This document shows, piece by piece, positions 42,832-51,753 of a DNA stretch of 64,000 nucleotides (position 1 is its first letter; every line of letters starts with the position of its first letter). The DNA comes from JADLHS01 sp044225555 (GTDB lineage Bacteria > Verrucomicrobiota > Verrucomicrobiia > Limisphaerales > JADLHS01): assembly GCA_044225555.1 (NCBI GenBank), contig JBGAIM010000002.1, positions 1-64,000 of the forward strand, in the 5' to 3' direction. Below the pieces are notes generated by a model. That model did no database searches. It was not told where the DNA came from and saw nothing but the letters and a program-made list of their open reading frames with translations. The position numbers and the translations under genes are program-made.

Positions 42832-43716
42832 ATGACTGCTACTGAAACCAAGCGCCCGCGTCTGCCGGAATGGTTGCGTATCAAACTGCCGACCTCGGAC
42901 AGCTTTGGTCGCACCCGCAATCTGCTGGACGAACTAAAGCTCCACACGGTTTGCGAAAGCGCCAAGTGCCCAAACCACTGGGAATGCTGGGCCAAAGGCA
43001 CGGCGACATTCATGATTGCGGGCGACCGCTGCACGCGCGCCTGCGGCTTCTGTGCGGTGAGCACGGCCAAGCCGCCGGCATTGGAAGTGGATGAGCCGTT
43101 GCGCGTGGCCGAGGCGACGAGGAGGATGGGGTTGAAGCACGTCGTCATCACGGCGGTGGCGCGCGATGATTTGAAGGACGGTGGCGCGGACCATTTCCGT
43201 CGCACGGTGGAGGAAGTGCGCCGGTTGAGCCCGGGCATCGCCATTGAGGTGTTGACGCCAGACTTTCTCGACAACGATGCGGCGATTGATTCGGTGCTCA
43301 GCGCGAACCCGCACATCTTCAATCACAATTTGGAAACGGTGCGGCGGCTCACGCCATCGGTTCGTCATCGCGCCACCTATGACCGTTCGCTCACTGTGTT
43401 GCGGAAGGTAAAGTTGCTAAGAGGCGATTCGATTTACACCAAGTCCGGCATGATGCTCGGCCTTGGCGAGCAAGAGGCTGAGGTGATCGAGGCGATGCAG
43501 GATCTTCGTGCCGCGAATTGCGACATTCTTACGCTCGGCCAGTATTTGCAGCCGTCGTTGAAACATTTGCCCGTGGTGGAGTTTGTCCCGCCGGCCAAGT
43601 TCGCGGAATTCAAGGAACGTGCGGAAGCGATGGGCTTTGTCCACGTAGCCAGCGGACCGATGGTGCGCAGTTCCTATCATGCGGACGAATTCACGGTGCC
43701 CTCAGGGCGGAGGTAA
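42832..43716 (+). CDS. lipA: Lipoyl synthase
   Basis: A 294-residue radical SAM enzyme inserting two sulfurs into octanoyl groups on carrier proteins. The auxiliary cluster cysteines are C41, C46 and C52 (C-x4-C-x5-C) and the radical SAM cysteines are C67, C71 and C74 (CTRACGFC). The C-terminal serine ligand region RSSYHADE is intact. It is in one unit with gcvH, its likely substrate. The stop overlaps the end of the convergent GNAT gene by 15 bp. Confidence 0.97.
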   Translation: MTATETKRPRLPEWLRIKLPTSDSFGRTRNLLDELKLHTVCESAKCPNHWECWAKGTATFMIAGDRCTRACGFCAVSTAKPPALEVDEPLRVAEATRRMGLKHVVITAVARDDLKDGGADHFRRTVEEVRRLSPGIAIEVLTPDFLDNDAAIDSVLSANPHIFNHNLETVRRLTPSVRHRATYDRSLTVLRKVKLLRGDSIYTKSGMMLGLGEQEAEVIEAMQDLRAANCDILTLGQYLQPSLKHLPVVEFVPPAKFAEFKERAEAMGFVHVASGPMVRSSYHADEFTVPSGRR

Positions 43717-44325
43717 CCCGGCCTTGCGATGGGTCATAAAAACGTACGCTGCAGCCACGAGAATTCCGAAGGAGATCAGGAAAGCAACCACGGTGACGAT
43801 GGTCTTTAGAATCTTCGCCTGACCGATGGCCTGATCCGAGCGTTGTTTCTCGGAGGCCACAAACATGGCGAATTCCTTGTCCAGTGAGGCCATCACGTTT
43901 TCGTCCTTGAGTTGCAGGGTCAACCAGCTGGGTTTGGTGCGGTCCCATGGTTCAGGAAGTTTTTCCAACGCGGCGGGTGGGGCGGCTTGAAAGCCGTTGT
44001 GCGTCCAGAATGGCGAGGGGTCGTTCGTCCATAACCGGACCACGCCGTGATTGGTGCAGAGCGACTGAATACGTTCCCAGAGCAGAGGCCGGGCGCGATC
44101 AGCGAGGCTGAAATCACTGAAAGCTTCGCTGTGGATTTGTCCCTGCCGTTGCACGACCCGAAACCCGACGGAGCCGACGACCACACCCGCCGCATCCACC
44201 ACGACCTGGAAATCGGTAAGCTGCTTCTCCAGGTCGGCGACCGCATAGCGCATCATTTCCCAGTGACTGCGGAGCGACACAATGTCGTCCAAGGTGGCGC
44301 GCCGGGCCTGGAGGTGCGAACTCAT
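43702..44325 (-). CDS. GNAT-like acetyltransferase with C-terminal membrane anchor
   Basis: A 207-residue protein. Residues about 1-130 have the GNAT pattern: RRATLDDIVSL start, VVVDAAGVVVGSVGF strand, FSDFSLADRARPLLWERI for the CoA-binding region and FWTHNGFQ, the usual YxxxGF element. An interrupted Q/RxxGxG loop makes activity uncertain. Residues about 175-200 form one membrane helix before a basic tail. A tail-anchored acetyltransferase-like protein is unusual. The gene converges with lipA and overlaps it by 15 bp. Confidence 0.65.
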   Translation of the reverse strand: MSSHLQARRATLDDIVSLRSHWEMMRYAVADLEKQLTDFQVVVDAAGVVVGSVGFRVVQRQGQIHSEAFSDFSLADRARPLLWERIQSLCTNHGVVRLWTNDPSPFWTHNGFQAAPPAALEKLPEPWDRTKPSWLTLQLKDENVMASLDKEFAMFVASEKQRSDQAIGQAKILKTIVTVVAFLISFGILVAAAYVFMTHRKAGLPPP

Positions 44326-44343
44326 TTGCCGCAGGATAGAAAT

Positions 44344-44375
44344 CCCGCCGCCAATTTCAAATTGGAATTTGCGGG
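44344..44375 (-). terminator. Hairpin after the sugar dehydrogenase gene
   Basis: CCCGC at 44344 pairs with GCGGG at 44371, and CCAATTT/AAATTGG pairs inside (44351-44365). The hairpin begins right after the minus-strand stop at 44376. The T-tract is weak, so termination is only a possibility. Confidence 0.35.
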
Positions 44376-47075
44376 CTACGGTTCGAAAACACGGGCCCGG
44401 TAATATCTCGGCGTGCCGGACTGGATGGCTTCCTCAACGACGGCGGTGCGGTTGGAGCTGGGAAAGAACGGTGCATTGGCCGGCAGATTCAAGGGCGACC
44501 ATGCGTTACTGTTGAGCAAGTCCAGGGAGCTTTGAATTTCAAAGCCGCGATTGGCCAACTGTGGAATGACGATGCGTGCATTGCCATTGGATCGCGCAAT
44601 CGAAATGCCCCAGGCCGAAGTCGCGTTGGTCGGCACAGTGCTGGTGAGGTATTCCAGGTAATTCTTCGCGCCATCCGCGTCGGGATCGGCGAGTTGCGCA
44701 GCGTTGGGGGCATTGGTCGAACCGAAATAATTCAACTGCCAGTCCGCGTAACTTTGATAGCTGGACAGGCCGTTCGTAATCCACGCGGCGAGCAGGGTCA
44801 CGGCCTGCGTGTTGACGACGGAGGTAGCGAGCGGCGGCATGTGGCCGGGGCCGAGATTGGCGACGCGTTGGAACAAGATTGAATTCGCGAGCGAGCCCGG
44901 CGCAATCACGCGACTGTTGGTGTTACCAAAATTATTATTCACCGGGCCATTGATGATGCCGTTCTGGGGACCGGGCGTGCTGAGGCGCGCATCCCAAGGC
45001 GCCGAGACGATACCGCCGGGTTGATGACACTGAACGCAATTGGCCGCGAAGTAGGAGCGCGCGCGATATTCGAGGCTGACCGCGTCGTTCGTCGCGTGAG
45101 CCAGCGTCGGGAGCAGATAACGATTCGGCACGGCATTGCTGAAGTAACCCGCCAGTCGCAGCGCTTCGATCTGATTGGTGATTGTCCCGCTGTAATCGAC
45201 GTCGCGATTGAGTTGAGCCGTATTGAATCCCAGTGCGTGGCCGCCTTGCAAGGTGTGACAGGCAAGGCACTCCGCCCGGCCGGGATAGTGCCACACTTGC
45301 GTGTTGAGAATGGCGCCGCCTGCGGTGTAGTTGGTAAATACTTCATCCAAACCTGCCTCCGCCACGAGCAATGCATTGGTTGGCGGAGTCGTCCAACGAT
45401 AGGTGACGCCATAAACGCCGGCGGTATTCCGCACAATGAAACGAGTCTCCAGCCGCTTGCGCGAAGCCGGCACGCCGTTGGTCAATTCAAGCTCAAAATG
45501 TTTGACCCACACGCTGCCCGTCGGGAACAACCAGTTGTTGGCGGCATTGAAATTGATGGCCAGATTGGTGTTCGGCACGGAGAACCAGCGCGACTTGATC
45601 GCGTTGTCCGACCAGAACGGAACATTGAGATCATATGAAACAATCCCGGCGTTCGGCGTGAGCGAAACCAGATCGCTGAACGCGCCGGTCGCCGCCAGCG
45701 TGGCTGGCAGTGGCGTGCCCGTTTGAGTTGCGTTGTAATCCAGTCGTCCGATCTGATTGTTGTTCAACTGAGCAACAAGAATATCGCCATTGCGCGGATC
45801 AATGCCAAAGGCCGACGGCCCGGCCGCATCGGTATTGAGATATTGGAATGGCGTGGCGTTGGTCCCGTCGAAGCGCAACATCCAGAGCTTGCCACTGCCA
45901 TTGTCGCTGAAGACATACGCGCCGTAGAGTTGTGAGATGCGGCTGCCACGATACACCACGCCGCCGATGACGGCGTTACCCTGATAATTCGCGTTGGTGG
46001 GATTCGAGTGCGGATATTCCGCGATGGGGAAAACCAGCCCAGGTGGCGGGCCGGTTTGAATGTTCGGTTGACTCGGGTAAAGCGTCTTGGCCAGATGCAA
46101 CCCTTCATAGTAAGCCCAACCGGCATTGGCGCCGTTGGTGATCACGCTGACCTCTTCATATTGGTCTTGGCCGACGTCACCGACGTAAAGAATACCAGTG
46201 CCGCGATCAAACGACATTCGCCATGGGTTACGATAACCTATGGAAAAAAACTCGGTCCGAGTCTTTGTGGGATCAATCGCAACGCCATTGAAATTCGTCA
46301 AGCTCACATAGGGATTGTCAGCAGGGATCGAATAGTTGGTGGAAAAACTGGCCAGGTGAGAATTGGGCGGCAGATTGCCGGGTCGCTTGTCCACGTCGAT
46401 TCGCAGGATTGCCGAAAAGAAATCGTTCGTGATCTTTTGGGCATTCCCATCGCCATTGTATTGCGCGCCCTCGTCGCCGAGCGAGGCATACAGATACCCG
46501 TCCGGACCGAAGTGCAGATCGCCGCCATTGTGATTGCCCGCGGCATCACGTTGAGCGATGAGCATCAACTCCGAGGCCGGCAGAGCGACGTTGGCGTTGG
46601 TGGCCGTCACCTGAAAACGCGAGATGCATTGATGCCGGCCGCTGCCCTGCGAGGTGGTCAAATTGCGTGACGAGAACACGTAAAAAAAGCCATTCGTCGC
46701 GTAGCCGGGATGAAACGCCAGTCCGATGAGGCCTGACTCGCTATCGCCCATGACGGTCAAACTCATGAACACCGAGCGGTTTGGGCTAGCCAGGTTCGTA
46801 ATGACGACGATGTTTCCGGTGCTTGGATTGGCCAAGCCCTTTTCCAAAATGAACAGGCGATTCGTTTCACCCGGCGGTGACGTGATGCAAACCGGTCCGC
46901 TCAGGCTGACGGTGGGGAAGGCGTTGTTGATGGTGTAACCAAACTGCGGCGGAGCCGGCGGGAACTGCAGCGTTGTGTTAGCGACCCGCTGCAACGGCCC
47001 GGCGGCGTGAGCAAAAGTTGCCCACGATGACAGAATGATCAGCGCCAGGAGCCGCGGCCAAGTTGTAGATTTCAC
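44376..47075 (-). CDS. PQQ-type sugar (glucose/sorbosone) dehydrogenase fused to cytochrome c
   Basis: An about 899-residue exported redox enzyme. Signal peptide from the GTG at 47075 (cleavage at AHAAG); an ATG at 47111 is an alternative start. Residues about 40-420 form the glucose/sorbosone dehydrogenase propeller (LGLAFHPGYATNGFFYV-like block, NHNGGDLHFGPDGYLY, YRNPWRMSFD). The later half contains two haem-binding CxxCH motifs (CLACH and CVQCH) in a c-type domain. It would oxidise sugars in the periplasm with PQQ and pass electrons to its own haems. It lies downstream of eda, same strand. Confidence 0.88.
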   Translation of the reverse strand: MKSTTWPRLLALIILSSWATFAHAAGPLQRVANTTLQFPPAPPQFGYTINNAFPTVSLSGPVCITSPPGETNRLFILEKGLANPSTGNIVVITNLASPNRSVFMSLTVMGDSESGLIGLAFHPGYATNGFFYVFSSRNLTTSQGSGRHQCISRFQVTATNANVALPASELMLIAQRDAAGNHNGGDLHFGPDGYLYASLGDEGAQYNGDGNAQKITNDFFSAILRIDVDKRPGNLPPNSHLASFSTNYSIPADNPYVSLTNFNGVAIDPTKTRTEFFSIGYRNPWRMSFDRGTGILYVGDVGQDQYEEVSVITNGANAGWAYYEGLHLAKTLYPSQPNIQTGPPPGLVFPIAEYPHSNPTNANYQGNAVIGGVVYRGSRISQLYGAYVFSDNGSGKLWMLRFDGTNATPFQYLNTDAAGPSAFGIDPRNGDILVAQLNNNQIGRLDYNATQTGTPLPATLAATGAFSDLVSLTPNAGIVSYDLNVPFWSDNAIKSRWFSVPNTNLAINFNAANNWLFPTGSVWVKHFELELTNGVPASRKRLETRFIVRNTAGVYGVTYRWTTPPTNALLVAEAGLDEVFTNYTAGGAILNTQVWHYPGRAECLACHTLQGGHALGFNTAQLNRDVDYSGTITNQIEALRLAGYFSNAVPNRYLLPTLAHATNDAVSLEYRARSYFAANCVQCHQPGGIVSAPWDARLSTPGPQNGIINGPVNNNFGNTNSRVIAPGSLANSILFQRVANLGPGHMPPLATSVVNTQAVTLLAAWITNGLSSYQSYADWQLNYFGSTNAPNAAQLADPDADGAKNYLEYLTSTVPTNATSAWGISIARSNGNARIVIPQLANRGFEIQSSLDLLNSNAWSPLNLPANAPFFPSSNRTAVVEEAIQSGTPRYYRARVFEP

Positions 47076-47142
47076 GGGGCGGAATGTGCTTCGCGACCCG
47101 CTAATTGTCAAAGTCAGGAATTGTTACACGCCTGTGAAGAAA

Positions 47143-47790
47143 TCAGACACGCGCGGCGCGGGCGGCCTTGGCAAACTCCGCAGCCACCTTCGCCAGAGTG
47201 GCCCAGTCATCCTTTTCCAGAACGTCCTTCGAGACGAGCGATGAACCGGCGCCGACGGCTGCGCAACCGGCCTTGAATAACTCACCAATCGTTTTCAAAT
47301 CCACACCGCCGGTCGGCACGATTTTCAAATGAGGCAGGGGCGCGCGCAGGGCTTTGATGTAATTCGGCCCCAGTCCGTCGGCGGGAAAAATCTTGATGAA
47401 ATCCGAGCCGGCTTCGTAGGCGAGTTGCGCTTCGGTGGGCGTGTAAGCGCCGAGCATCACCGGTTTTTGCGCCTCGTTTGCGACTTTGGCAATCTCGGGC
47501 CGACAGATCGGGCTCACAACGAATTGCGCACCGGCATCAATGGCGGCGCGACAGGTCTTGGCATCCAGGACGGTGCCGACGCCGAGCAAGCCGCGGTCAC
47601 CAATCTTCGCGCTCGCATTGCGAATCGCGTTGATGGCATCGGGCGTGGTCATGGTGATTTCAACCGCGATGACGCCGCCGGCGATCAGTGCTTCCGCGAT
47701 GGGTAAAGCCTGGTCGGCGCGCTTGGCGCGGATGACGGCGATGACGCCCGGATTTACGAGCCGGTCGATGATCTGTTGCTTGGTCAGCAT
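47143..47790 (-). CDS. eda: KDPG/KHG aldolase
   Basis: A 215-residue class I aldolase that splits 2-keto-3-deoxy-6-phosphogluconate (and keto-hydroxyglutarate) into pyruvate and an aldehyde. GVIAVEITMTTPDA with the catalytic Glu, the GVGTVLD strand, the FVVSPICRPE segment and the Schiff-base lysine in DFIKIFPAD are present, and the GGVDLKTIG phosphate loop follows. It would serve the end of hexuronate breakdown, matching the GH88 operon. A perfect palindrome lies 50 bp upstream. Confidence 0.94.
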   Translation of the reverse strand: MLTKQQIIDRLVNPGVIAVIRAKRADQALPIAEALIAGGVIAVEITMTTPDAINAIRNASAKIGDRGLLGVGTVLDAKTCRAAIDAGAQFVVSPICRPEIAKVANEAQKPVMLGAYTPTEAQLAYEAGSDFIKIFPADGLGPNYIKALRAPLPHLKIVPTGGVDLKTIGELFKAGCAAVGAGSSLVSKDVLEKDDWATLAKVAAEFAKAARAARV

Positions 47791-47839
47791 GGTCGCATGA
47801 TGAAGAATCCCCTGTGAGTTCGCCAGTTGAAGTTAGGCT

Positions 47840-47862
47840 TTCACAGTAAACTTCACTGTGAA
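47840..47862 (-). promoter_or_regulatory. Perfect palindrome upstream of eda, over the glcF stop
   Basis: TTCACAGT and ACTGTGAA are exact inverted 8-bp arms around 7 bp. It overlaps the glcF stop codon and sits 50 bp before the eda start on the same strand. It could be an operator (for example for a GntR- or LacI-type regulator of uronate genes) or a short hairpin. Confidence 0.4.
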
Positions 47863-49343
47863 TTTTCTGCACGATAAGCCTCAGCCAGCAGGGTGATCGG
47901 ATGCACCACGCGCAGCCTCAGGCCTTCCTTCGCCGCGCCGTTGATGAGTTGTAACAGGCAACCGGGATTCGCCGTGGCGACCGTCGTCGCGCCGGTGGAT
48001 TTGATGTGTTTGATTTTCCGATCGAGAAGCTGGCCGGCCATTTCCGGCTGGGTCAGATTGTAAATGCCGGCGCTGCCGCAGCACCAATTGGCCTCCGGTA
48101 GCTCAACCAATTTCAAACCCGGAATGGCGCGCAACAACTCGCGTGGCTGGGAAACCACTTTTTGCCCGTGCGTGAGGTGACAGGACTCGTGATATGTGAC
48201 CACGAGTTCAGCAGACGCTTTCGCTGCTGGCCTCCCTCTCCCCTCAACGGGGAGACGGATTGAGGGTGAGGGGGGAGTGTCGCTGAGGGCGTTGAGTGTT
48301 GAGCGTTGAATGTTGAGTGTTGAATGTTGTTCCTCATTCTCACCCCTCACCCCGGCCCTCTCCCCGTTGAGGGGAGAGGGAGAAGCGAGCGGGCGTCTTA
48401 CTCCGATTTGCACCAGCCATTCGTGGATATCCTTCACCTTCGCGTCCCAAAGCTTGGCGCGCTCAGCATAACGGGCATCATCAGCGAGCAACTTCGCGTA
48501 ATGCTTCAGGTGCGAACCGCAACCTCCGGCGTTGGTGATGATCGCGTCGAATTGCTCGGGCGGGAACTGGTCAATGTTCCGTCGCGCGAGTTGTTGGGCC
48601 AGGGTCCATTCGCCATTGTGCGCGTGCAGGGAGCCGCAGCAATTTTGCTCGGGCGGGGTGAAGACCTCGCAGCCGTTCTGAGCTAACACCTCAACGGTGT
48701 CACGATTCACGTCGCTGAAGGTCAGGTCTTGCGCGCAGCCCGTGAGCATCGCCACACGATACTTCTTTACGCCCGCTGTGGCTGTGATGGGAGCGATGAG
48801 TTCGGCGGAGAACTTGTCGCAGACGGTGGGAGTCATGGCTTCCAACTCGCGCAGCCTTTGGGGCATAAGACGCAGAAGACCCGTGCGACGGATGAGGGTT
48901 TGGAGGCCGAGTTGCTGGTAGAGGCGGAGTGCTCTGCCAACCAATTCCAGCCGGCGCAAATCCATGAAGAGCCAGCGAACGGTGAACCAGCGGATGAAAT
49001 CCCGTTTGGGCGAGACCAGAACGCGCTGTTCCTCGATCTCGGCGCGGGCGTGCTCGAACAGTTCGGCGTAATTGACTCCAGCGGGACAGGCGGTCATGCA
49101 GGCGAGGCAGCCAAGGCAGAAATACATTTCGTCGCCGAACGTCTTGGTGACTTCGAGGCGATCATCAGCAATGGCGCGCATTAAGGCGATGCGACCGCGC
49201 GGGCTGTTGCGCTCCAGTTTGGTGGCGTCGTACGTGGGGCAGGTGGGCAGGCAGAGGCCGCAATGCATGCACTGTTGCACCACGGAGTAGTCGAGCCCCT
49301 TGAGGTGCGACGGATGGTGGATGGTGGCGGCGGCGTCTGGCAT
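47853..49343 (-). CDS. glcF: Glycolate oxidase iron-sulfur subunit with in-frame repeat
   Basis: A 496-residue protein with two N-terminal 4Fe-4S motifs: C25, C28, C31, C35 (CMHCGLCLPTCP) and CLGCLACMTACP about 50 residues later, followed by two CCG-type domains (QNCCGSLHAHNG and EANWCCGSAGIYN). It takes electrons from the GlcD flavoprotein. Residues about 322-370, between the domains and just before LVVTYHESCH, are encoded by a composite repeat (48234-48380); family members lack this stretch. The GlcD-type gene is 12 kb away at 61557. Confidence 0.9.
   Translation of the reverse strand: MPDAAATIHHPSHLKGLDYSVVQQCMHCGLCLPTCPTYDATKLERNSPRGRIALMRAIADDRLEVTKTFGDEMYFCLGCLACMTACPAGVNYAELFEHARAEIEEQRVLVSPKRDFIRWFTVRWLFMDLRRLELVGRALRLYQQLGLQTLIRRTGLLRLMPQRLRELEAMTPTVCDKFSAELIAPITATAGVKKYRVAMLTGCAQDLTFSDVNRDTVEVLAQNGCEVFTPPEQNCCGSLHAHNGEWTLAQQLARRNIDQFPPEQFDAIITNAGGCGSHLKHYAKLLADDARYAERAKLWDAKVKDIHEWLVQIGVRRPLASPSPLNGERAGVRGENEEQHSTLNIQRSTLNALSDTPPSPSIRLPVEGRGRPAAKASAELVVTYHESCHLTHGQKVVSQPRELLRAIPGLKLVELPEANWCCGSAGIYNLTQPEMAGQLLDRKIKHIKSTGATTVATANPGCLLQLINGAAKEGLRLRVVHPITLLAEAYRAENSQ
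48234..48380. repeat. Composite repeat inside glcF
   Basis: A perfect 22-bp inverted repeat (48234-48255, CCCTCTCCCCTCAACGG..., and 48359-48380) encloses a second, imperfect G-rich/C-rich pair and a heptamer array of GTTGAGT/GTTGAAT units at 48291-48325. The whole is translated in frame, reading SPSPLNGERAGVRGE from its outer arm. Two repeat families appear nested here. Confidence 0.9.
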
Positions 49344-49409
49344 TGCTGCCGCAGCTTACACAACAACCGTGCGGAGGTGCGAAGAATTATTGGTGCGGGA
49401 AGTTGCAGA

Positions 49410-49467
49410 GCCTAACCAAGGCGTTGACCGACCCGTCGCTCTGCCTCCTCATCTTGGCTGGTTAGCC
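49410..49467 (-). other. attC-like site at the 3' end of the GNAT gene
   Basis: On the minus strand the 58-bp stretch opens with GGCTAAC (one mismatch to the RYYYAAC core), overlaps the GNAT stop codon, contains a GTCAACGCC block and ends with GTTAGGC, which fits the GTTRRRY integron core. The ends are inverted (GCTAACCA / TGGTTAGGC). The size is that of a minimal attC. No integrase is visible and the other flank is incomplete, so this is tentative. Confidence 0.35.
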
Positions 49468-50078
49468 GCCTTTCGATGGGGAATCCTGTCTCGCACATCT
49501 GGGTACGTAATGTTACGCCGTGCAAGTTCTGCCCGACAATCATCAAGGAAGGTTTGCGATACTCTGAGCAAGCCAAATGGATATCTGCCGCCGTCATCGC
49601 CAGGCATCTCGCGGCTGAAATCGAAACCAAACCGTTTGTAGAACGGCACTGACCCAGCTACCGCCGCCATCGCAGCTATGGCCAAGTCGTTTGTCACGGG
49701 TAAAAGTGCAATTCTAACTAGCACTTGTGCTGTACCTACACCTCGCCGCTGGTGGGCTGGATCGACCATACCAAAGCAAAAGAAGCCAATAGGCATGCCC
49801 CCAGTCCAAGTCATGTAATGGATGCCACAACAACCAACTGGCTTGGCATCTCTCATAGCAACCAGAGTGAGAAACTCACGACCCCGAAGCTTCGATTCGT
49901 AATAGTCCAACCGCCCGGGTGGGAAGTGCATTGTCTCGTTGGCACGGTAAAAGGAAAGGCAATTCGCTATGTCCTCCTCTTCCATCACCTGGAACGTTAT
50001 GTCTCTCGCTCGATCGCCCAAGTTCTCAGGTGCGAGCGGATGGCTCGAACGAAAGAAGCGTCGAAGAGAGCGGAGCAT
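49449..50078 (-). CDS. GNAT family N-acetyltransferase
   Basis: A 209-residue acetyltransferase. The CoA pyrophosphate loop is RRGVGTAQ (Q/RxxGxG/A) after FCFGMVDPAHQ, and AVAGSVPFYKRFGFDF is the C-terminal element. The substrate is unknown. Codon use and composition look more AT-rich than the flanking genes. It is flanked at its 3' end by an attC-like site and has RYYYAAC-like GTCTAAC about 50 bp before its start on the same strand, so it may be a captured gene cassette. Confidence 0.82.
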   Translation of the reverse strand: MLRSLRRFFRSSHPLAPENLGDRARDITFQVMEEEDIANCLSFYRANETMHFPPGRLDYYESKLRGREFLTLVAMRDAKPVGCCGIHYMTWTGGMPIGFFCFGMVDPAHQRRGVGTAQVLVRIALLPVTNDLAIAAMAAVAGSVPFYKRFGFDFSREMPGDDGGRYPFGLLRVSQTFLDDCRAELARRNITYPDVRDRIPHRKAANQPR

Positions 50079-50200
50079 GTCGTGTTGGCTTGACGTTCGA
50101 TTACTTGATGTGAGGTGACGTTAGACGTGCAATCAGAGCTTGTCCAGCGGTGTTTGATGTAGCGTAAACACCCCCGCTCCCGTGGGTCGGAACTCCGGAC

Positions 50201-51742
50201 TTAAGCGGGCAGGCGGACGGTAAAAGTGGTCCCGACACCCGGTTCACTTGAAACTTGGATGCTCCCGCCCTGGGTTTCGACGATGGCTTTGCAGATGGCG
50301 AGGCCGAGTCCGCTGCGGCCTTCGGCGCGGGAACGGGATTTGTCAGCGCGATAGAAGCGGTCAAAGATGAGCGGCAGATCATTCGCGGCGATACCCTGGC
50401 CGGTATCCGCCACAGTGACAAAGGCGATGCCCGATTCCGCACCGGTGGTCACCGTGATTTCGCCGCCGGTCTTGTTGTAATAGATGGCATTGCTCAACAG
50501 GTTGTTGATGACGAGCCCGAGGTGATCCGCGTTGCCCGAAGTTGGTGCGGGCGAAAATTTGCCGTTGAGACGAAGCCCGCGCTGGTCAGCGAGCGGATGA
50601 ATAAACTCGACGCGCTGGCGGACGAGTTCGGCGAGATCAAGCGGCTCGCGCTTCAAGCTTTGCTGGCTGGCGTCGAGATTGGCTAGTTCGAGCAGTGACT
50701 CCGTGAGGCGGCGCATCTGTTGCGCGGTGTCGAGGCAGGCTTCAATCGTTTCGCGATATTCCTGGGCAGAGCGTTCGCGCGCGAGCGTGGTCTGTGCTTC
50801 AGAGATGATCACGGCGATGGGCGTGCGCAACTCGTGTGAGGCATCGGCGGTGAATTGCTTTTGCTGAGCGAACGAAGCTTCGAGCCGGGCAAAGGTTGAA
50901 TTCAAAGTGCCGGCAAGCTGGCCAAGCTCGCTGTCTGTGTCGGCGACGTTGATGCGTTCGGAGAGTTGACCAGCGGAGATGCGACTGGCGGTGGAGCTGA
51001 TGGCTTCCACGGGCCGGAAGGCGCGACTGGCAATCAACCAACCGCCGGCGAGTCCAAGGGCCAGCACGGCCACACCGGCGACGACCAGAATGATCTTGAA
51101 GCTCCTGGTCTGAGCCAATTCAGTCTCAATGGAGCGGCCAACCAGAACGCAGCGGCCTTCCCGATTGAAGTCATAGCCCTCACGAAAAGTTCCACGGATA
51201 CGGAAATGAGGGCCACTGTCCGTCGGCTGTAGTTGCGCGGGACAGGTCAAACCAGCCGGAGTGTTGGTTGAACCATCGGCGCGCGAGCCGTCGCGATTCC
51301 AGATGATGAAATAAATCCCTTTCTGTTCATCCTCCTGTCGCAGCCGCTCGAAGAACTCGGACGGCGTGCGGCCTTCAAAGCCACCTGGAACCGAAGTGGT
51401 GTTGGTTCCGTTGGCCGGTATGAATTTGCGACGGTCATCCGGGCGATCCGGCGGTAGCTCGCCTGGAGGGAGATCATCCAAGCGGTTAGGCGGTCCGCCG
51501 CCGCGCATTTCCCACGGCACCCGGCGGCCACGGTCCTCGAAGGGCGGTCGGTTGCCCGGAAACATCGGCCCGCGCGCGATCCGGGCGAGAATCTCAAAGC
51601 GCCGGTTGAGTTCCTCATCCACCTGTTGATACTGCTTGACGCGATGCGCCTCGAAAGTGGCGATGCCAAAGCCGCTGAGGGTGCAAACCAGCAGGAATGC
51701 GAGCCAGATTTGCAACCGCCAGCGACTGGATTTGATGAACAT
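50201..51742 (-). CDS. Sensor histidine kinase, PmrB/QseC-like architecture
   Basis: A 513-residue inner-membrane kinase. One membrane helix at residues about 10-30, a Pro/Arg/Asp-rich periplasmic domain to about 225, a second helix around LVVAGVAVLALGLAGG, a HAMP domain (AFRPVEAISSTASRI), the phosphoacceptor H303 in DASHELRTP, and the ATPase domain with N-box LLSNAIYY, VADTGQGI and RAEGRSGLGLAIC. It follows the response regulator gene on the same strand, separated by a heptamer inverted repeat. The signal is unknown. A PmrA-like box precedes the operon. Confidence 0.94.
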   Translation of the reverse strand: MFIKSSRWRLQIWLAFLLVCTLSGFGIATFEAHRVKQYQQVDEELNRRFEILARIARGPMFPGNRPPFEDRGRRVPWEMRGGGPPNRLDDLPPGELPPDRPDDRRKFIPANGTNTTSVPGGFEGRTPSEFFERLRQEDEQKGIYFIIWNRDGSRADGSTNTPAGLTCPAQLQPTDSGPHFRIRGTFREGYDFNREGRCVLVGRSIETELAQTRSFKIILVVAGVAVLALGLAGGWLIASRAFRPVEAISSTASRISAGQLSERINVADTDSELGQLAGTLNSTFARLEASFAQQKQFTADASHELRTPIAVIISEAQTTLARERSAQEYRETIEACLDTAQQMRRLTESLLELANLDASQQSLKREPLDLAELVRQRVEFIHPLADQRGLRLNGKFSPAPTSGNADHLGLVINNLLSNAIYYNKTGGEITVTTGAESGIAFVTVADTGQGIAANDLPLIFDRFYRADKSRSRAEGRSGLGLAICKAIVETQGGSIQVSSEPGVGTTFTVRLPA

Positions 51743-51753
51743 GGGTCAGGTGG

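Noticed and set aside
48234..48380. CRISPR-like array in glcF
   Set aside because: Units are 7 bp without spacers and lie inside a coding region; no cas genes nearby.
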